Shown here: positions 7,439-17,200 of the stretch, piece by piece
Position numbering within the stretch: position 1 is the stretch's first letter
Layout of the letters: every line of letters begins with the position of its first letter
NCBI GenBank assembly: GCA_024400565.1
Contig: JAKSMQ010000010.1
Location: forward strand, 1-49,298
Source of the DNA: Bacteroidales bacterium
Lineage (GTDB): Bacteria > Bacteroidota > Bacteroidia > Bacteroidales > P3
DNA: 49,298 nucleotides
Reading direction: 5' to 3'
Program-made: the position numbers and the translations under genes
The notes under the pieces: generated by a model
The model's input: only the letters and a program-made list of their open reading frames with translations
What the model was told of the DNA's origin: nothing
Databases searched by the model: none

Positions 7439-8902
7439 ATGCAAAAAGAACTTGAGAATCTACAACCCGCTAGCGTGTGGCGTTTCTTTGGTGAAATACT
7501 CAACATTCCACGTCCTTCCAAGCACGAAGAATTAATTTCTGCCTATATTCAGAAATTCGGTCAGGACCGAGGACTTGAAACTCTTACCGATAGTCTTGGA
7601 AATGTCCTCATCCGCAAACCTGCTCATCCAGGCTATGAGAATGCAGCTAAAGTATGCCTTCAGTCTCATATTGATATGGTCTGCGAGAAGAATAGCACTA
7701 AGCAATTCGACTTCTTGAAGGATCCCATTCAGCCTGTTCTTGATGGAGAATGGCTTACTGCAGATGGTACTACATTGGGCGCCGACGATGGTATTGGCGT
7801 GGCTACGGCTCTTGCTATTCTGGATGATCCTTCGATTGAACATGGTCCCCTGGAAGCTCTCTTTACCGTTGACGAAGAGACTGGCCTAACGGGTGCAGAT
7901 GGTCTCAGTACAGAGTGGCTTCAGAGTGACATCCTTTTGAATTTTGACGATGAAGATGAAGGCGAATTCTGTATCGGTTGCGCTGGCGGTATTGATACTA
8001 CTGTTGCAATTGATTATAAGAAAGTGGAAGTTGAACCCAATACCAGAGCTTTCCAGATTCGTGTATTTGGTTTAAAGGGAGGCCATTCCGGCGATGATAT
8101 CAATAAAGGTCGCGGCAACGCCAACAAGATGCTCAACCGTATTCTTTGGCGTGCAAGCTTCGGCAAAGAAAATGTAGGCTTGCGTTTGGCTACAATCGAT
8201 GGTGGTAATCTCCGTAATGCCATTGCTCGTGAGGCTGTTGCAGTTGTGACTATTCCTGAAGACAGAGAGAATGATTTCCGTCAGCTGGTAAGTGCTATGG
8301 CTGAAGCAATCCGCTTTGAATTCCGTAGTACAGAACCTGATCTTCAGATAAATCTCGAGTCTTACGAAATGCCCGCATCGCTTATCGATAAAGATACCCA
8401 GGACAAGCTCCTCAATGCTGTTTATGCATGTGCACATGGCGTATTGGCTATGAGTCGTGAAATTCCTGATTTCGTGGAAACCTCTACCAATCTTGCTTCT
8501 ATCAAGATGGATGACAATCAGATTCATATTGCAACCAGCCAGCGCAGTTCGGTAGAAAGTGCCAAGTATGCTGCAGCAGAGAAAATTGAAGCTACATTCC
8601 GTATGATAGGAGCTCATGTTTCTCATGGAGATGGATATCCAGGTTGGACTCCCAATCCGGATAGTCGTGTGCTTAAGGTTGCTGTTGAGGTTTACAAACG
8701 CCTCTTCAAGCACGAGCCTGTTGTACGTGCTATCCATGCTGGTCTTGAATGTGGTCTGATCGGCGAAAAATATCCCAAGATGGATATGATTTCTTTTGGT
8801 CCCACCTTGCGTGGTGTACATAGCCCCGATGAACGTATAGAGATTAAGACTGTCCAGATGTTCTGGGACGATACACTTGAGATCTTACGTTGCCTCAAAT
8901 AG
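7439..8902 (+). CDS. pepD: Aminoacyl-histidine dipeptidase (beta-alanyl-histidine dipeptidase)
   Basis: Cytoplasmic zinc metallopeptidase of family M20C that cleaves Xaa-His dipeptides such as carnosine. At 487 residues it has the family's usual length. Metal and catalytic motifs are visible: SHIDMV (His77, Asp79), GADDGIG (bridging Asp116), DEETGL (general base and metal Glu at 146-147) and the lid-domain motif GGHSGDDI. A C-terminal AIHAGLECGL...PTLRGVHSPDE segment carries the last metal ligand. No signal peptide is present. It follows the lamin-tail gene closely and precedes a thioesterase gene by 88 bases with a small hairpin between. Confidence 0.95.
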   Translation: MQKELENLQPASVWRFFGEILNIPRPSKHEELISAYIQKFGQDRGLETLTDSLGNVLIRKPAHPGYENAAKVCLQSHIDMVCEKNSTKQFDFLKDPIQPVLDGEWLTADGTTLGADDGIGVATALAILDDPSIEHGPLEALFTVDEETGLTGADGLSTEWLQSDILLNFDDEDEGEFCIGCAGGIDTTVAIDYKKVEVEPNTRAFQIRVFGLKGGHSGDDINKGRGNANKMLNRILWRASFGKENVGLRLATIDGGNLRNAIAREAVAVVTIPEDRENDFRQLVSAMAEAIRFEFRSTEPDLQINLESYEMPASLIDKDTQDKLLNAVYACAHGVLAMSREIPDFVETSTNLASIKMDDNQIHIATSQRSSVESAKYAAAEKIEATFRMIGAHVSHGDGYPGWTPNPDSRVLKVAVEVYKRLFKHEPVVRAIHAGLECGLIGEKYPKMDMISFGPTLRGVHSPDERIEIKTVQMFWDDTLEILRCLK

Positions 8903-8917
8903 GCAAGTTAAATAATA

Positions 8918-8940
8918 GAGTAGGGGCGTTCGCCCCTGCT
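8918..8940 (+). terminator. Weak hairpin after pepD
   Basis: aggggc (8922-8927) pairs with gcccct (8932-8937) around a gttc loop, flanked by gag/ctc. There is no T tract, so it may stabilise the transcript end or attenuate rather than fully terminate. Confidence 0.4.
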
Positions 8941-8990
8941 CCTTATCTTATCTGTGATGAATAATAGGAACGAATAATTGAAATCAAAAG

Positions 8991-9428
8991 ATGAAAAAAA
9001 TACGCAACTATTGGGCTCATACTCCCGGTTACAACTGCTTTGGCTGTAGCCCCGACAATCCTCATGGTCTTCACATGGAGTTTTATGAAGATGGAAAGGA
9101 AATTATTTCCACTTGGCAACCTACCCATGACGCTCAGGGATGGATTGACACATTGCACGGCGGAATACAGGCAACATTGGCTGATGAGATTGCTTCTTGG
9201 GTAGTGTTCCACAAGTTGCAAAGCACAGGTGTTACGGCAAAGCTTGAGGTCAAATACCACAAAAGTATCTCAACTCTTGATGACCATATTACCCTGCGAG
9301 CCCGACTTCTTGAGATGCGTCGAAATTTGGCCGATATTGAAGTTAACATATTTAATGCAAAGGATGAACTCTGTACTACAGCCCGCGCTCTTTATTTTAC
9401 TAAGCCATATCAGTTTGAGGAGGAATAG
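8991..9428 (+). CDS. PaaI-type hotdog-fold thioesterase
   Basis: A 145-residue single-domain hotdog protein, predicted to hydrolyse acyl-CoA thioesters in the cytoplasm. The N-terminal motif NCFGCSPDNPHGLHM is the C-F-x-C-x3-N-P-x-G-L signature of this subgroup. The helix motif HGGIQATLADEIAS (His56-Gly-Gly, Asp65/Glu66) is the catalytic signature of PaaI-like enzymes. The sequence ends in an acidic EEE. The substrate cannot be told from sequence. It sits downstream of pepD on the same strand, with a functional gene start at an A-rich leader (aaaagatgaaaaaa). Confidence 0.88.
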   Translation: MKKIRNYWAHTPGYNCFGCSPDNPHGLHMEFYEDGKEIISTWQPTHDAQGWIDTLHGGIQATLADEIASWVVFHKLQSTGVTAKLEVKYHKSISTLDDHITLRARLLEMRRNLADIEVNIFNAKDELCTTARALYFTKPYQFEEE

Positions 9429-9518
9429 GAACTTTGATGTTTGCTGAATGGTCATTATCCTGAATTCCAGGATGAATTTGTTTCGTTTGGCATTAGTTAA
9501 CACCATTTAGCATATTAT

Positions 9519-9552
9519 TTTGCAATAAATCTCTCGATTCTTCGTATCTTTG
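9519..9552 (+). promoter_or_regulatory. Promoter of the sulfatase gene
   Basis: TTTG at 9519-9522, a 22-base spacer, then tatctttg at 9545-9552. The leader to the ATG at 9658 is about 100 bases. Confidence 0.65.
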
Positions 9553-9657
9553 CCTTTTGGTCTGTTACAAGATATCCGAATGTATAATAATGAGTATGAG
9601 AATGGTGAGATTGGATAAGTATGTAGTGGGCCAAGCAAAGATAAAATAAATTGAACG

Positions 9658-11508
9658 ATGAAACAAAGAAAACAGATAGAAACTCATAGTGTATGGGTTT
9701 ATGTTGCAATAAAATTCCTTGTAGCATATTTGATGTTGCTCATTACCCAAATTGGTTTTGCATGGCACAATCATGGTTTGTTTACCATTGAGGATAGTCA
9801 TGAGGTATGGGGAATAATACTTGGAAACCTTCATTTTGGCTTGTCGGGAACAGCTATGGTCCTTTGGCCTATGGTGTTAATGATGGCGCTCCCTTTTGAT
9901 TTCCGTTTCAAGAGAGGTTATCAAGTAGCTGAACGTTGGGTGTCTGGTGTAGGAGTGGGCTTGATGTTGTGTGCTAATATCGCTGATTCTGCATATTATC
10001 AGTGGGTATTACGACGTACAGCGGCTGATGTATTCAGCTATGCTCTTAAGAATTTTGGAGGACAGGGGTCTCTTATGGGGCATTTTGTGACTGATTTTTG
10101 GCCATATTACCTCACATTCTTTGTGATGATTGGCGTATGGATTTGGTTTAGTTGTCGTATAAGACTGGTGTCTAATACAAATAGTGATAGAGGAATAGTC
10201 CATAAAGTGATTTCTTGTCTACTTATGGTATTTCTCGTTCTCACAGCAGTTAGAGGCGGTTGGATAAAACAGCATAAGCCTCTTTCACCGATAGATACCA
10301 GCCGCTACTGCAAGGCATCAAACTCTTCGTTAGTAATCAATACTCCATTCTCAATTATCCGTACTTTAGGTAATGTCTCTCACCTCAGCCGATTGGAGTA
10401 TTTCGATGATGATAAGGTTGATAAAATTTTCAACCCTGTATGTCTGCCAGATGGAAAAAATGACGAGCAGAAACTTAATATCGTACTTGTAATATTGGAA
10501 GGGTTTTCAGAGGAATATATGGGGGCTATCAATCAGACAGGCGAGACATATACACCTTTCCTCGATCAGTTGGCTCAGAAGAGTATGGTGTTTAAAGGCC
10601 GTAGCAATGGCAAACGATCTATTGAGTCTTTACCCTCCCTTTATTTAGGTATTCCCTGTTTGATGGACGAGGCATATATTACTTCTTCTTATTCACTTAA
10701 TAAAACCCTCTCGTTACCTCAGATATTGAAGAATCATGGCTATGCAACAGCTTTCTATCATGGTGCGCATAATGGTTCTATGAACTTTGATGGATTTACG
10801 CATGGCATAGGTATTGACCGCTATGTAGGGCAGAATGAGTATCCCGATCAGAATGACTATGATGGAAATTGGGGTATCTTTGATGAGCCGTTCCTCAAGT
10901 TTGTAGCAACAGATATCAGTCAGTTGAAAGAGCCCTTCTTTAGCTCTATTTACACAATCTCCTCTCATCATCCATACACTATCCCAGAACAGCATAAAGG
11001 TCGGTTTAAAAAAGGAGAAATTCCCTTGCTTGAAACCATCGGATATAGTGACTATGCGATGAAATGTTTCTTTGAGGAGGCTCAGAAGCAGCCTTGGTTT
11101 GATAATACCATTTTTATTATTACAGCAGATCATCCAGCCCAACCTCTTTCAGCATATTACAGAGAATATGCCTATAATGTTCCTATGATGATATATAGTC
11201 CTATGCATATTGAGCCTAAGCGAGTAGACAAACTATTCCAGCATACAGATTTGATGCCTACTGTGATTTCAATGTTAGGTTTGAAAGATACATGTCTGAG
11301 CTTCGGCCATAATGCAATGGAAGAGGGTAAAGGTTTTCATATTGCTTATCCTGGCAACTACTATATTCTTGAAACTTCCGATCATCTTGTCTTTTTTAAT
11401 GGGGAGATGGTAACCTCTGGAAATGCAACCAAGCAAGAAGAGAATATGATAAAGGCTATTGTGCAGCAATTCAATAATCGCATGATAGATAATCGACTTA
11501 TGCCATAA
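9658..11508 (+). CDS. LTA-synthase-like membrane sulfatase (alkaline phosphatase superfamily)
   Basis: The 616 residues start with a membrane domain of about five hydrophobic segments (roughly residues 13-35, 55-80, 92-115, 146-166, 182-198). An extracytoplasmic sulfatase domain from about 270 onwards follows. The metal-site motif is VLVILEGFSEEY (Glu281), the nucleophile region is SNGKRSIESLPS (Ser321, where Gram-positive LtaS has Thr), and the second metal motif is TADHP (Asp491, His492). In Gram-negative bacteria this family transfers phosphoglycerol or phosphoethanolamine groups to envelope lipids or glycans; the precise acceptor is unknown. It has its own promoter and a strong terminator, and converges with the tamB/GT9 operon. 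Confidence 0.88.
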   Translation: MKQRKQIETHSVWVYVAIKFLVAYLMLLITQIGFAWHNHGLFTIEDSHEVWGIILGNLHFGLSGTAMVLWPMVLMMALPFDFRFKRGYQVAERWVSGVGVGLMLCANIADSAYYQWVLRRTAADVFSYALKNFGGQGSLMGHFVTDFWPYYLTFFVMIGVWIWFSCRIRLVSNTNSDRGIVHKVISCLLMVFLVLTAVRGGWIKQHKPLSPIDTSRYCKASNSSLVINTPFSIIRTLGNVSHLSRLEYFDDDKVDKIFNPVCLPDGKNDEQKLNIVLVILEGFSEEYMGAINQTGETYTPFLDQLAQKSMVFKGRSNGKRSIESLPSLYLGIPCLMDEAYITSSYSLNKTLSLPQILKNHGYATAFYHGAHNGSMNFDGFTHGIGIDRYVGQNEYPDQNDYDGNWGIFDEPFLKFVATDISQLKEPFFSSIYTISSHHPYTIPEQHKGRFKKGEIPLLETIGYSDYAMKCFFEEAQKQPWFDNTIFIITADHPAQPLSAYYREYAYNVPMMIYSPMHIEPKRVDKLFQHTDLMPTVISMLGLKDTCLSFGHNAMEEGKGFHIAYPGNYYILETSDHLVFFNGEMVTSGNATKQEENMIKAIVQQFNNRMIDNRLMP

Positions 11509-11538
11509 CTGATTGAAAATCTACTACTGATCCAAGAG

Positions 11539-11580
11539 AAAAGGCCACTACCTCATTAGGTTGTGGCCTTTTATTTTTTT
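11539..11580 (+). terminator. Rho-independent terminator of the sulfatase gene
   Basis: aaaaggccac (11539-11548) pairs with gtggcctttt (11563-11572), extended by acct/aggt inside, followed by a run of T residues. Confidence 0.88.
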
Positions 11581-11893
11581 TGATTCATATATATGTATTA
11601 ATCTCTTGTTAGGTTTGATTCTAATCCTAGTAGTGCTCTGTTGATGCTAGAAACATATTGAGATAGAATGTTTATTATTGTTTCAACACAATGGATTTGA
11701 AGCTCTATGCATATTGGTAATATCAAGAAATGTTTGATAGAATTGGTAGAAAAACTATATTTTAAAATAGCCAATATAGATATAGTATTCTACTCTTGAA
11801 AAAATCACGATTTTCTCAATTAGTCAATAGAAATCATGACTTAGTATAATTAAACTCTATGCCATAATTAATTTGAATTATAACCAGTACCTA
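11581..11893. other. Intergenic between convergent genes
   Basis: Very AT-rich, without a supported gene, promoter or 11-bp periodicity. The minus-strand operon ends here without an obvious strong hairpin. Confidence 0.5.
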
Positions 11894-13120
11894 TTATCGG
11901 AAGAGACCTTTCTTTAGTTTAGTTGTTTTCTTTGAGCTGCTTTTTGAAGTTGATTTTGTGCTGGATTTACTTGCCGTTTTCTTGGTTGTATTCTTGGGTT
12001 TAACGATAGGTTCTGTGGTACTAGTAGAATCGATTTCAATAGTATTGGTTACAGGTATTGAATCAACTACCAGAGTCTTGCTTGGCTCTGTCTGTGGAGC
12101 AGTTGTGTTTGGCTGGGTTGTCTCTTTCTTGATTTTCTTCTTTTTAGATTTCTTCTTGTTTTCCACTTTTCGGGTGGATTGACCAGGCGTTTCTGAAGAA
12201 CGGCGAACTCTACGTTCTCCCTGACTGTTGGGATTTCTTGCACGTTTCTTTACTATGACACAATTGCTAACGGCTCGTTCTCCATTGTGGTCAAATCGTC
12301 CGTTGTCTGAAGGATAGTTAACAATACCCTTGAAATCTTTACCATTATCAAGCCATAATCCCGTTGATCCTCCACCATCGAGATTGACAGCATCTACACA
12401 GCCCAACCATTGCATAATGGCAGTAAGTTCATAGATAGAACACCCGGCACTCTCGTTGAGTCGTCCGTCAACGGTAAAAAGGATAACAGTACCATTCTTT
12501 CTCACTCCGACAGCCGTACGATTGTGTCGGGAGGTAATGAACTCACGGTCATTTAATTGTTTCTGAACTTCACCCTTGTAAATGAGCAGAGGTCCCGAAG
12601 TCATGATATTGTCACATTTCACAGTATCTTCCCATTTGCGGCGGGGAAGTGCTTTTGTAATGGTGAGATGTCCTGTAGAGTCAATAAGAAGTACACCATA
12701 TTGGAAATATTTACGGTTGATGCTGGTTTCGTATGAAGGAGTGTTTTCTCCGTAGTTTTTTCCGTTTATACGCAGATAGCAGATTGGAAAATGCTTCTCC
12801 ATATCAAAATAAGAACCATTGATAGCAGCAACAGCGTTGTTTTTAGTAGCATGGGTGCTTATCTTAGTGCGTCGGGGTTCGTATGTAAAAGCAAAGGAAT
12901 AAGGCGAACTCTTGGGAATCTCAAGATAAGCTATGCATTGGTTCGAGTTAAATATTTCTCTCTTTGAAAAACGTACAGTTTTCAGGTATGTCTTATATTT
13001 AGCACTCAAAGTGTCTACTTTCCAGTCTCCGTTTACAAAGTTAATAGAGTCCTGTCTGTATCTTTGTGCAGAACAAACTACCGAAAGGGCGAGGAAAAGA
13101 ATTATTAGTATCTTTTTCAT
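11894..13120 (-). CDS. Secreted phosphodiester glycosidase (NAGPA/DUF2233 family) with lysine-rich tail
   Basis: The 408 residues begin with a signal peptide (MKKILIILFLALSVVCSAQ). The NAGPA-type domain spans about 75-290, with NNAVAAINGSYFD, ICYLRINGKNYGE, MTSGPLLIYKGE, RHNRTAVGVRKNG and the hallmark DAVNLDGGGSTGLW. Characterised relatives uncover N-acetylglucosamine phosphodiesters or process exopolysaccharide and cell-wall phosphodiesters. From about residue 293 to the end the protein is low complexity: Lys clusters (KKKSKKKKIKK), Thr/Pro linker, then Ser/Thr/Lys repeats. Such a basic tail could bind anionic glycans or the envelope, which is inference. It is the last gene of the tamB-GT9 operon, 72 bases after GT9. 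Confidence 0.88.
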   Translation of the reverse strand: MKKILIILFLALSVVCSAQRYRQDSINFVNGDWKVDTLSAKYKTYLKTVRFSKREIFNSNQCIAYLEIPKSSPYSFAFTYEPRRTKISTHATKNNAVAAINGSYFDMEKHFPICYLRINGKNYGENTPSYETSINRKYFQYGVLLIDSTGHLTITKALPRRKWEDTVKCDNIMTSGPLLIYKGEVQKQLNDREFITSRHNRTAVGVRKNGTVILFTVDGRLNESAGCSIYELTAIMQWLGCVDAVNLDGGGSTGLWLDNGKDFKGIVNYPSDNGRFDHNGERAVSNCVIVKKRARNPNSQGERRVRRSSETPGQSTRKVENKKKSKKKKIKKETTQPNTTAPQTEPSKTLVVDSIPVTNTIEIDSTSTTEPIVKPKNTTKKTASKSSTKSTSKSSSKKTTKLKKGLFR

Positions 13121-13192
13121 AAAGTTGGATATATGCTTACTTAATTTATTGTTTAGTATTTTGTTTTATCTATTATTGTAATATGTAAAAGA

Positions 13193-14215
13193 TTATTTCT
13201 CAGAAGTTGAGTCTAGCGCTAAATCATTTGCTGTGTTAGCAATACGTTGCCAGGGTTGGTTTAACATGCAACGAAAATGACCTTTGGGACATTTTTTTCT
13301 GCCCAGTTTGCTACATGGACGACAAGAAAGTTCGACCTCAAGTGAAGCGGTATTTTGGTCATTACGGTAAGGAGCAAACCCTAGCTCGGGAGTTGTACAA
13401 CCCCAGATAGCTATCAGTTTGCAATGTAAAGCAGACGCGATGTGCATCATTCCTGTGTCGGGAGCAATGACACAAGCAGCATGTTTCATCAGAAAGGCCG
13501 ATTGAGCGAGAGTTGTCTTTCCGCATAGGTTAATACAATTCTCTGACCATTGAAGGTGTGCGTTGCTGAGAGTCTTCCTGTCGCTTTCTCCCCCAATCAG
13601 TATTGTTGTAACTTTGATATTACAAGCCAAGTAGTTCAGCTGACTGGGAGGAATGGTCTTTGTTACATGATTTGCTCCTGCAACTAAAACAACGTATGGC
13701 TTTTCTTCTAGAAGAAAGAGTTTCTCTTTCTCTGCTACATCAACAAGGACTTCAGAGGCCTGGCTCTTGGAATAGTCCTGGTATTTAAAGAAATAATCTA
13801 GTCCTTTACCATCGTTTGTGACATGAAGACTTTTGGCAGCGAGAAAGTAGCGGTCGGAAATATGACTTACGATCTTCTTGACTTTGAAATGAACCATCAG
13901 CCACTTCTGTAAGTTTTTCTTTGGGAATGTGGTGTGACGGACATGCAAAGCAGAACATACCTTTCGGCTTCGATGGTTTTTCTGAAGGTCAATCACAAGG
14001 TCGAAATGTTCATTCTTCAGCTCTTGAACAATCTTATCGGAATGGTATGCATGTGTTTTGTCAACATAGGGGTTTGACTCCATGATTGGGGTAAAAGCTG
14101 ATCTTGTAAGATAATGAAGTTCTACCTGTGGCACCTGTTGCTTGATACAACGAACCACGGGTGTTGTCAGGACCACGTCACCTATACTGCTCAATCTGAT
14201 AACTAGAATTTTCAT
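13193..14215 (-). CDS. Glycosyltransferase family 9 (heptosyltransferase-like)
   Basis: A 340-residue GT-B fold enzyme predicted to add a heptose or related sugar to the lipid A core on the inner face of the cytoplasmic membrane. The N-terminal motif MKILVIRLSSIGDVVLTTPV is the family hallmark. The C-terminal sugar-nucleotide site shows APDTGMMHIASAL and AIWGCTTPELGFAPY, followed by a Cys-rich segment (CRPCSKLGRKKCPKGHFRCM) common in Bacteroidota members. It overlaps the stop codon of tamB by four bases (ATGA at 14212-14215), so the two are translationally coupled. This joins LPS assembly to outer-membrane protein or lipid insertion. The exact donor sugar is not readable from sequence. Confidence 0.9.
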   Translation of the reverse strand: MKILVIRLSSIGDVVLTTPVVRCIKQQVPQVELHYLTRSAFTPIMESNPYVDKTHAYHSDKIVQELKNEHFDLVIDLQKNHRSRKVCSALHVRHTTFPKKNLQKWLMVHFKVKKIVSHISDRYFLAAKSLHVTNDGKGLDYFFKYQDYSKSQASEVLVDVAEKEKLFLLEEKPYVVLVAGANHVTKTIPPSQLNYLACNIKVTTILIGGESDRKTLSNAHLQWSENCINLCGKTTLAQSAFLMKHAACVIAPDTGMMHIASALHCKLIAIWGCTTPELGFAPYRNDQNTASLEVELSCRPCSKLGRKKCPKGHFRCMLNQPWQRIANTANDLALDSTSEK

Positions 14216-17200
14216 CTCTTTTTAGCTTTCTTTGTCTTTCCCCCAAAGAGGTCGGATAGTTTGTTGAAGTCTTTGGTATATTTGAGCCCCAAACCTTGCT
14301 TGTAAGGAAGGTCAGAGCGTGTGTAGTCGTTGGTATTGCTCCTGTTAAAAACAAAGAAGTGGATGTTAGGACGAATCTTATAGCCAAGTAGCACGTCGCC
14401 AGTAACATTGTTGTTGCGGCCATTGGTATTGTTGATATTGTTGCTTTCTCCAATACCTAGGGTACTCTCAAGATAGAACTTGCCCCAGTCTTTGCTGATG
14501 TCGACATCAAATTGCTGTGCTGTCAGTTCTGATTCTGCTGTGTAGTCAAAGTTGACGTTGACAAACTGTACCATATCGCTTACCACACTACCCACCGAAT
14601 TTGCAACCACGCTGTATCCGCTATTCTCAATAGAAGTAGAATTGGAGACAGTAGAGTTGTAGAACTGACCAAAGACTAGCAGATAAACTGTCTGGTTAAG
14701 CATATCACGGTCGTTGGTACGATCAATATAGGAGAAAACCTCTTCCGAAACACTCTGGTCAACATTGGGCAGTCGAATATCAAATCCCAGTTCGGGGTTG
14801 GTAAGCGAACCTGAAAGTTGAATTACATCTTGAACAGGAATTGTCTGTGATGAGCGTTCTGTTGAGGAAGAAATACCTGTGAGGGTTGCCAGATTGACTC
14901 GTTGTGAGTAGACAGCATCAATATTGAACTGAGCATCAGGAATGGCCCCTGTAAAATTGATGGAACTTCCCTGAGCGATGGTAAATTCTCTGCTGATAAG
15001 TCCCAGCAAGTCAAGAACCATGTTTCCGTTGCTGAATTCGTAATTGCCGAGTATCGAAAGACTGGAAGTCGATCCTAGGGATATCTGAAGGTCGCCTTGT
15101 CCCGAAGCCTTGAGGTCTGCGCTCATAGGGGAGAAGTCTAGGGGCAGATTCATCTTCACATCGGGTGTTACGTTAAGATTCATTGTCAGTCGGTAGTTGA
15201 ATCCAGAGCTGGATTCTTCCTCTTTCTGGTTGCGGATTACTCCCTCTGAATGATCTTCTGCAAGGCTGTTTTCGTCAACAAACTGTATGTAGTTGAGCTC
15301 CTTCACCTGGCGTTTGTTGTTGATGGGATAGGTTATCAGGCACCCCGGCATGGTCTTGGCGTCGATAGCAATGTTCATATCCTTGTCTGTGCCGGTAATA
15401 CGTCCATTAGCAGATGCGAGGATGCGCCCATAGAAATCACCATCCAAGGGAGTTGTGTTCATCACCAGTAGGTTGTCAGTATTCAGAGTTAGGTCAAACT
15501 TGATATCCTTGAGTCCTTTGTGTGATATCTTGCCATTGAGGTATGCGGGATTGTTCTGAGGGTCACGGATGGTGAAATTGTTGAATATCACATTGTCGTG
15601 AGTGAGAGTAACGCTATCGTTCACAGAGAAGGCTACGTTGAGGAAGTCGACCTTTATCAGGCCTCCGTCAATCTTGGCTCCACCACGGATTACGGGTTTG
15701 GATAGCGATCCTTCAACGTCGATACGTCCTTTCAGGTAACCCTCCAGTTGGGAAGAAAATGATTTTACAAAGGGTTCTACTGTCTGGAGAGATAATCCTC
15801 CGAAGCGAACATCAAAGTCGAGCGAGGGGTCTTTCTCTCCAAGTGCTATGTATCCATTGGCTGTCAAAGGATGCTGTATACCACTCTCCTGGGGCAACGC
15901 TGTGGCTACATCAAGCTTGAGCAGGTTGCGCTCCGAATCCCATTTCGAAATGATATCAGCATCGCCAAGGGGCTGGTTGTTGATTACAAAATCATTTATC
16001 AGCAGTTTGGTATCTAGGTAAGGCGTAGAGCCAAATCCTTTCATGGTGAAGTCTCCGTTGATTCTGCCGTCAATAGAGAGTCCCATGTTGCCGAGCAGGA
16101 ATCCCAATTGGCCCAAATCAAACTTGTGGAAGTTGGCAGAGATGTTGTCCGAAGATGAGTTTGCCAGCAACAGATCTACCAATACCGACTGGCTCTGGCT
16201 CTGAAGCGTAAGTCCGTCTGCCTCAATATGCTTGTTGGCCAAGGTGATAGGTCTGCTACAAGAAATCATCCAAGGGTTCCCATGCACAACAACCTTGCCT
16301 TGAGGAATGGTAAGGGTATTTTTTGTAAGGTCACTATTCAACAATATATTGATGTTGCCTCGGGTGGTATCCTCTTTGGCGTCAAACCAGCGTAGCGAGC
16401 ATGATGCCCTTTCTGGTGTAGAGGAAGCCTGGATGTGGATGTTTTCTAGCAGTCGAAGTGTCCCGACCGAGAAATGGTCTGCTATGAGAGACGCCATGTA
16501 ACGGCCACTCATATCGCCTCCGTCAAGACCAACGTCGTATAAGGCAATGCCGCCTAGCTTGATAGAGTCGGATGCGGCTACAATCTTCATCGATTTGGCA
16601 AAGCCATAGTTGCATTGGAGTCTTGTTCCGCGAGCAATCTTGATGGACGGCATGAATATTTCAGCCTTGCCGGCAGGATCGTTCCATCGTACATCCATCT
16701 CAAAATCAGCATCTGCAATAGATGCATAATCCTCTTCGCTCAAAGCCGACGACTTGGAGAACGGATTGTAGTATATGGGAATATATTTGTCGCACAACTG
16801 ACGTATGATGACAGGCAGCTGGGCGTACCTGTAGTATCCATGAATGTCCGCGTCAGCCAGGTCACTCTGCAGGGCAATAGACTTTCTGAAATTCTCCTGC
16901 TTGGCTGTCAGCGACAGGCTGTTGAACTTGACCGATGCATCGTTTCGTTGTATGTGGGTGTTGGTCAGACGCACGTCGGCTTGCAGGTTGTCAACGGGAT
17001 TCTGCTCCTTTAGGTTGATAGACGCTTCGGTATACAGCTTGGCAGATATCTTGAGGGTTGTGTCGGACGCGTTGTTCCATAGTCGGAGTTTCACCAGGTC
17101 GGCATGGGCTATATCTCCGTTGAGAAGAGCATGTGTGCGCTCCTGCGTCAGGTCGAGGGTGGCATCAAGATTCATCTTGATAAGCGTGTCTGATATGCCT

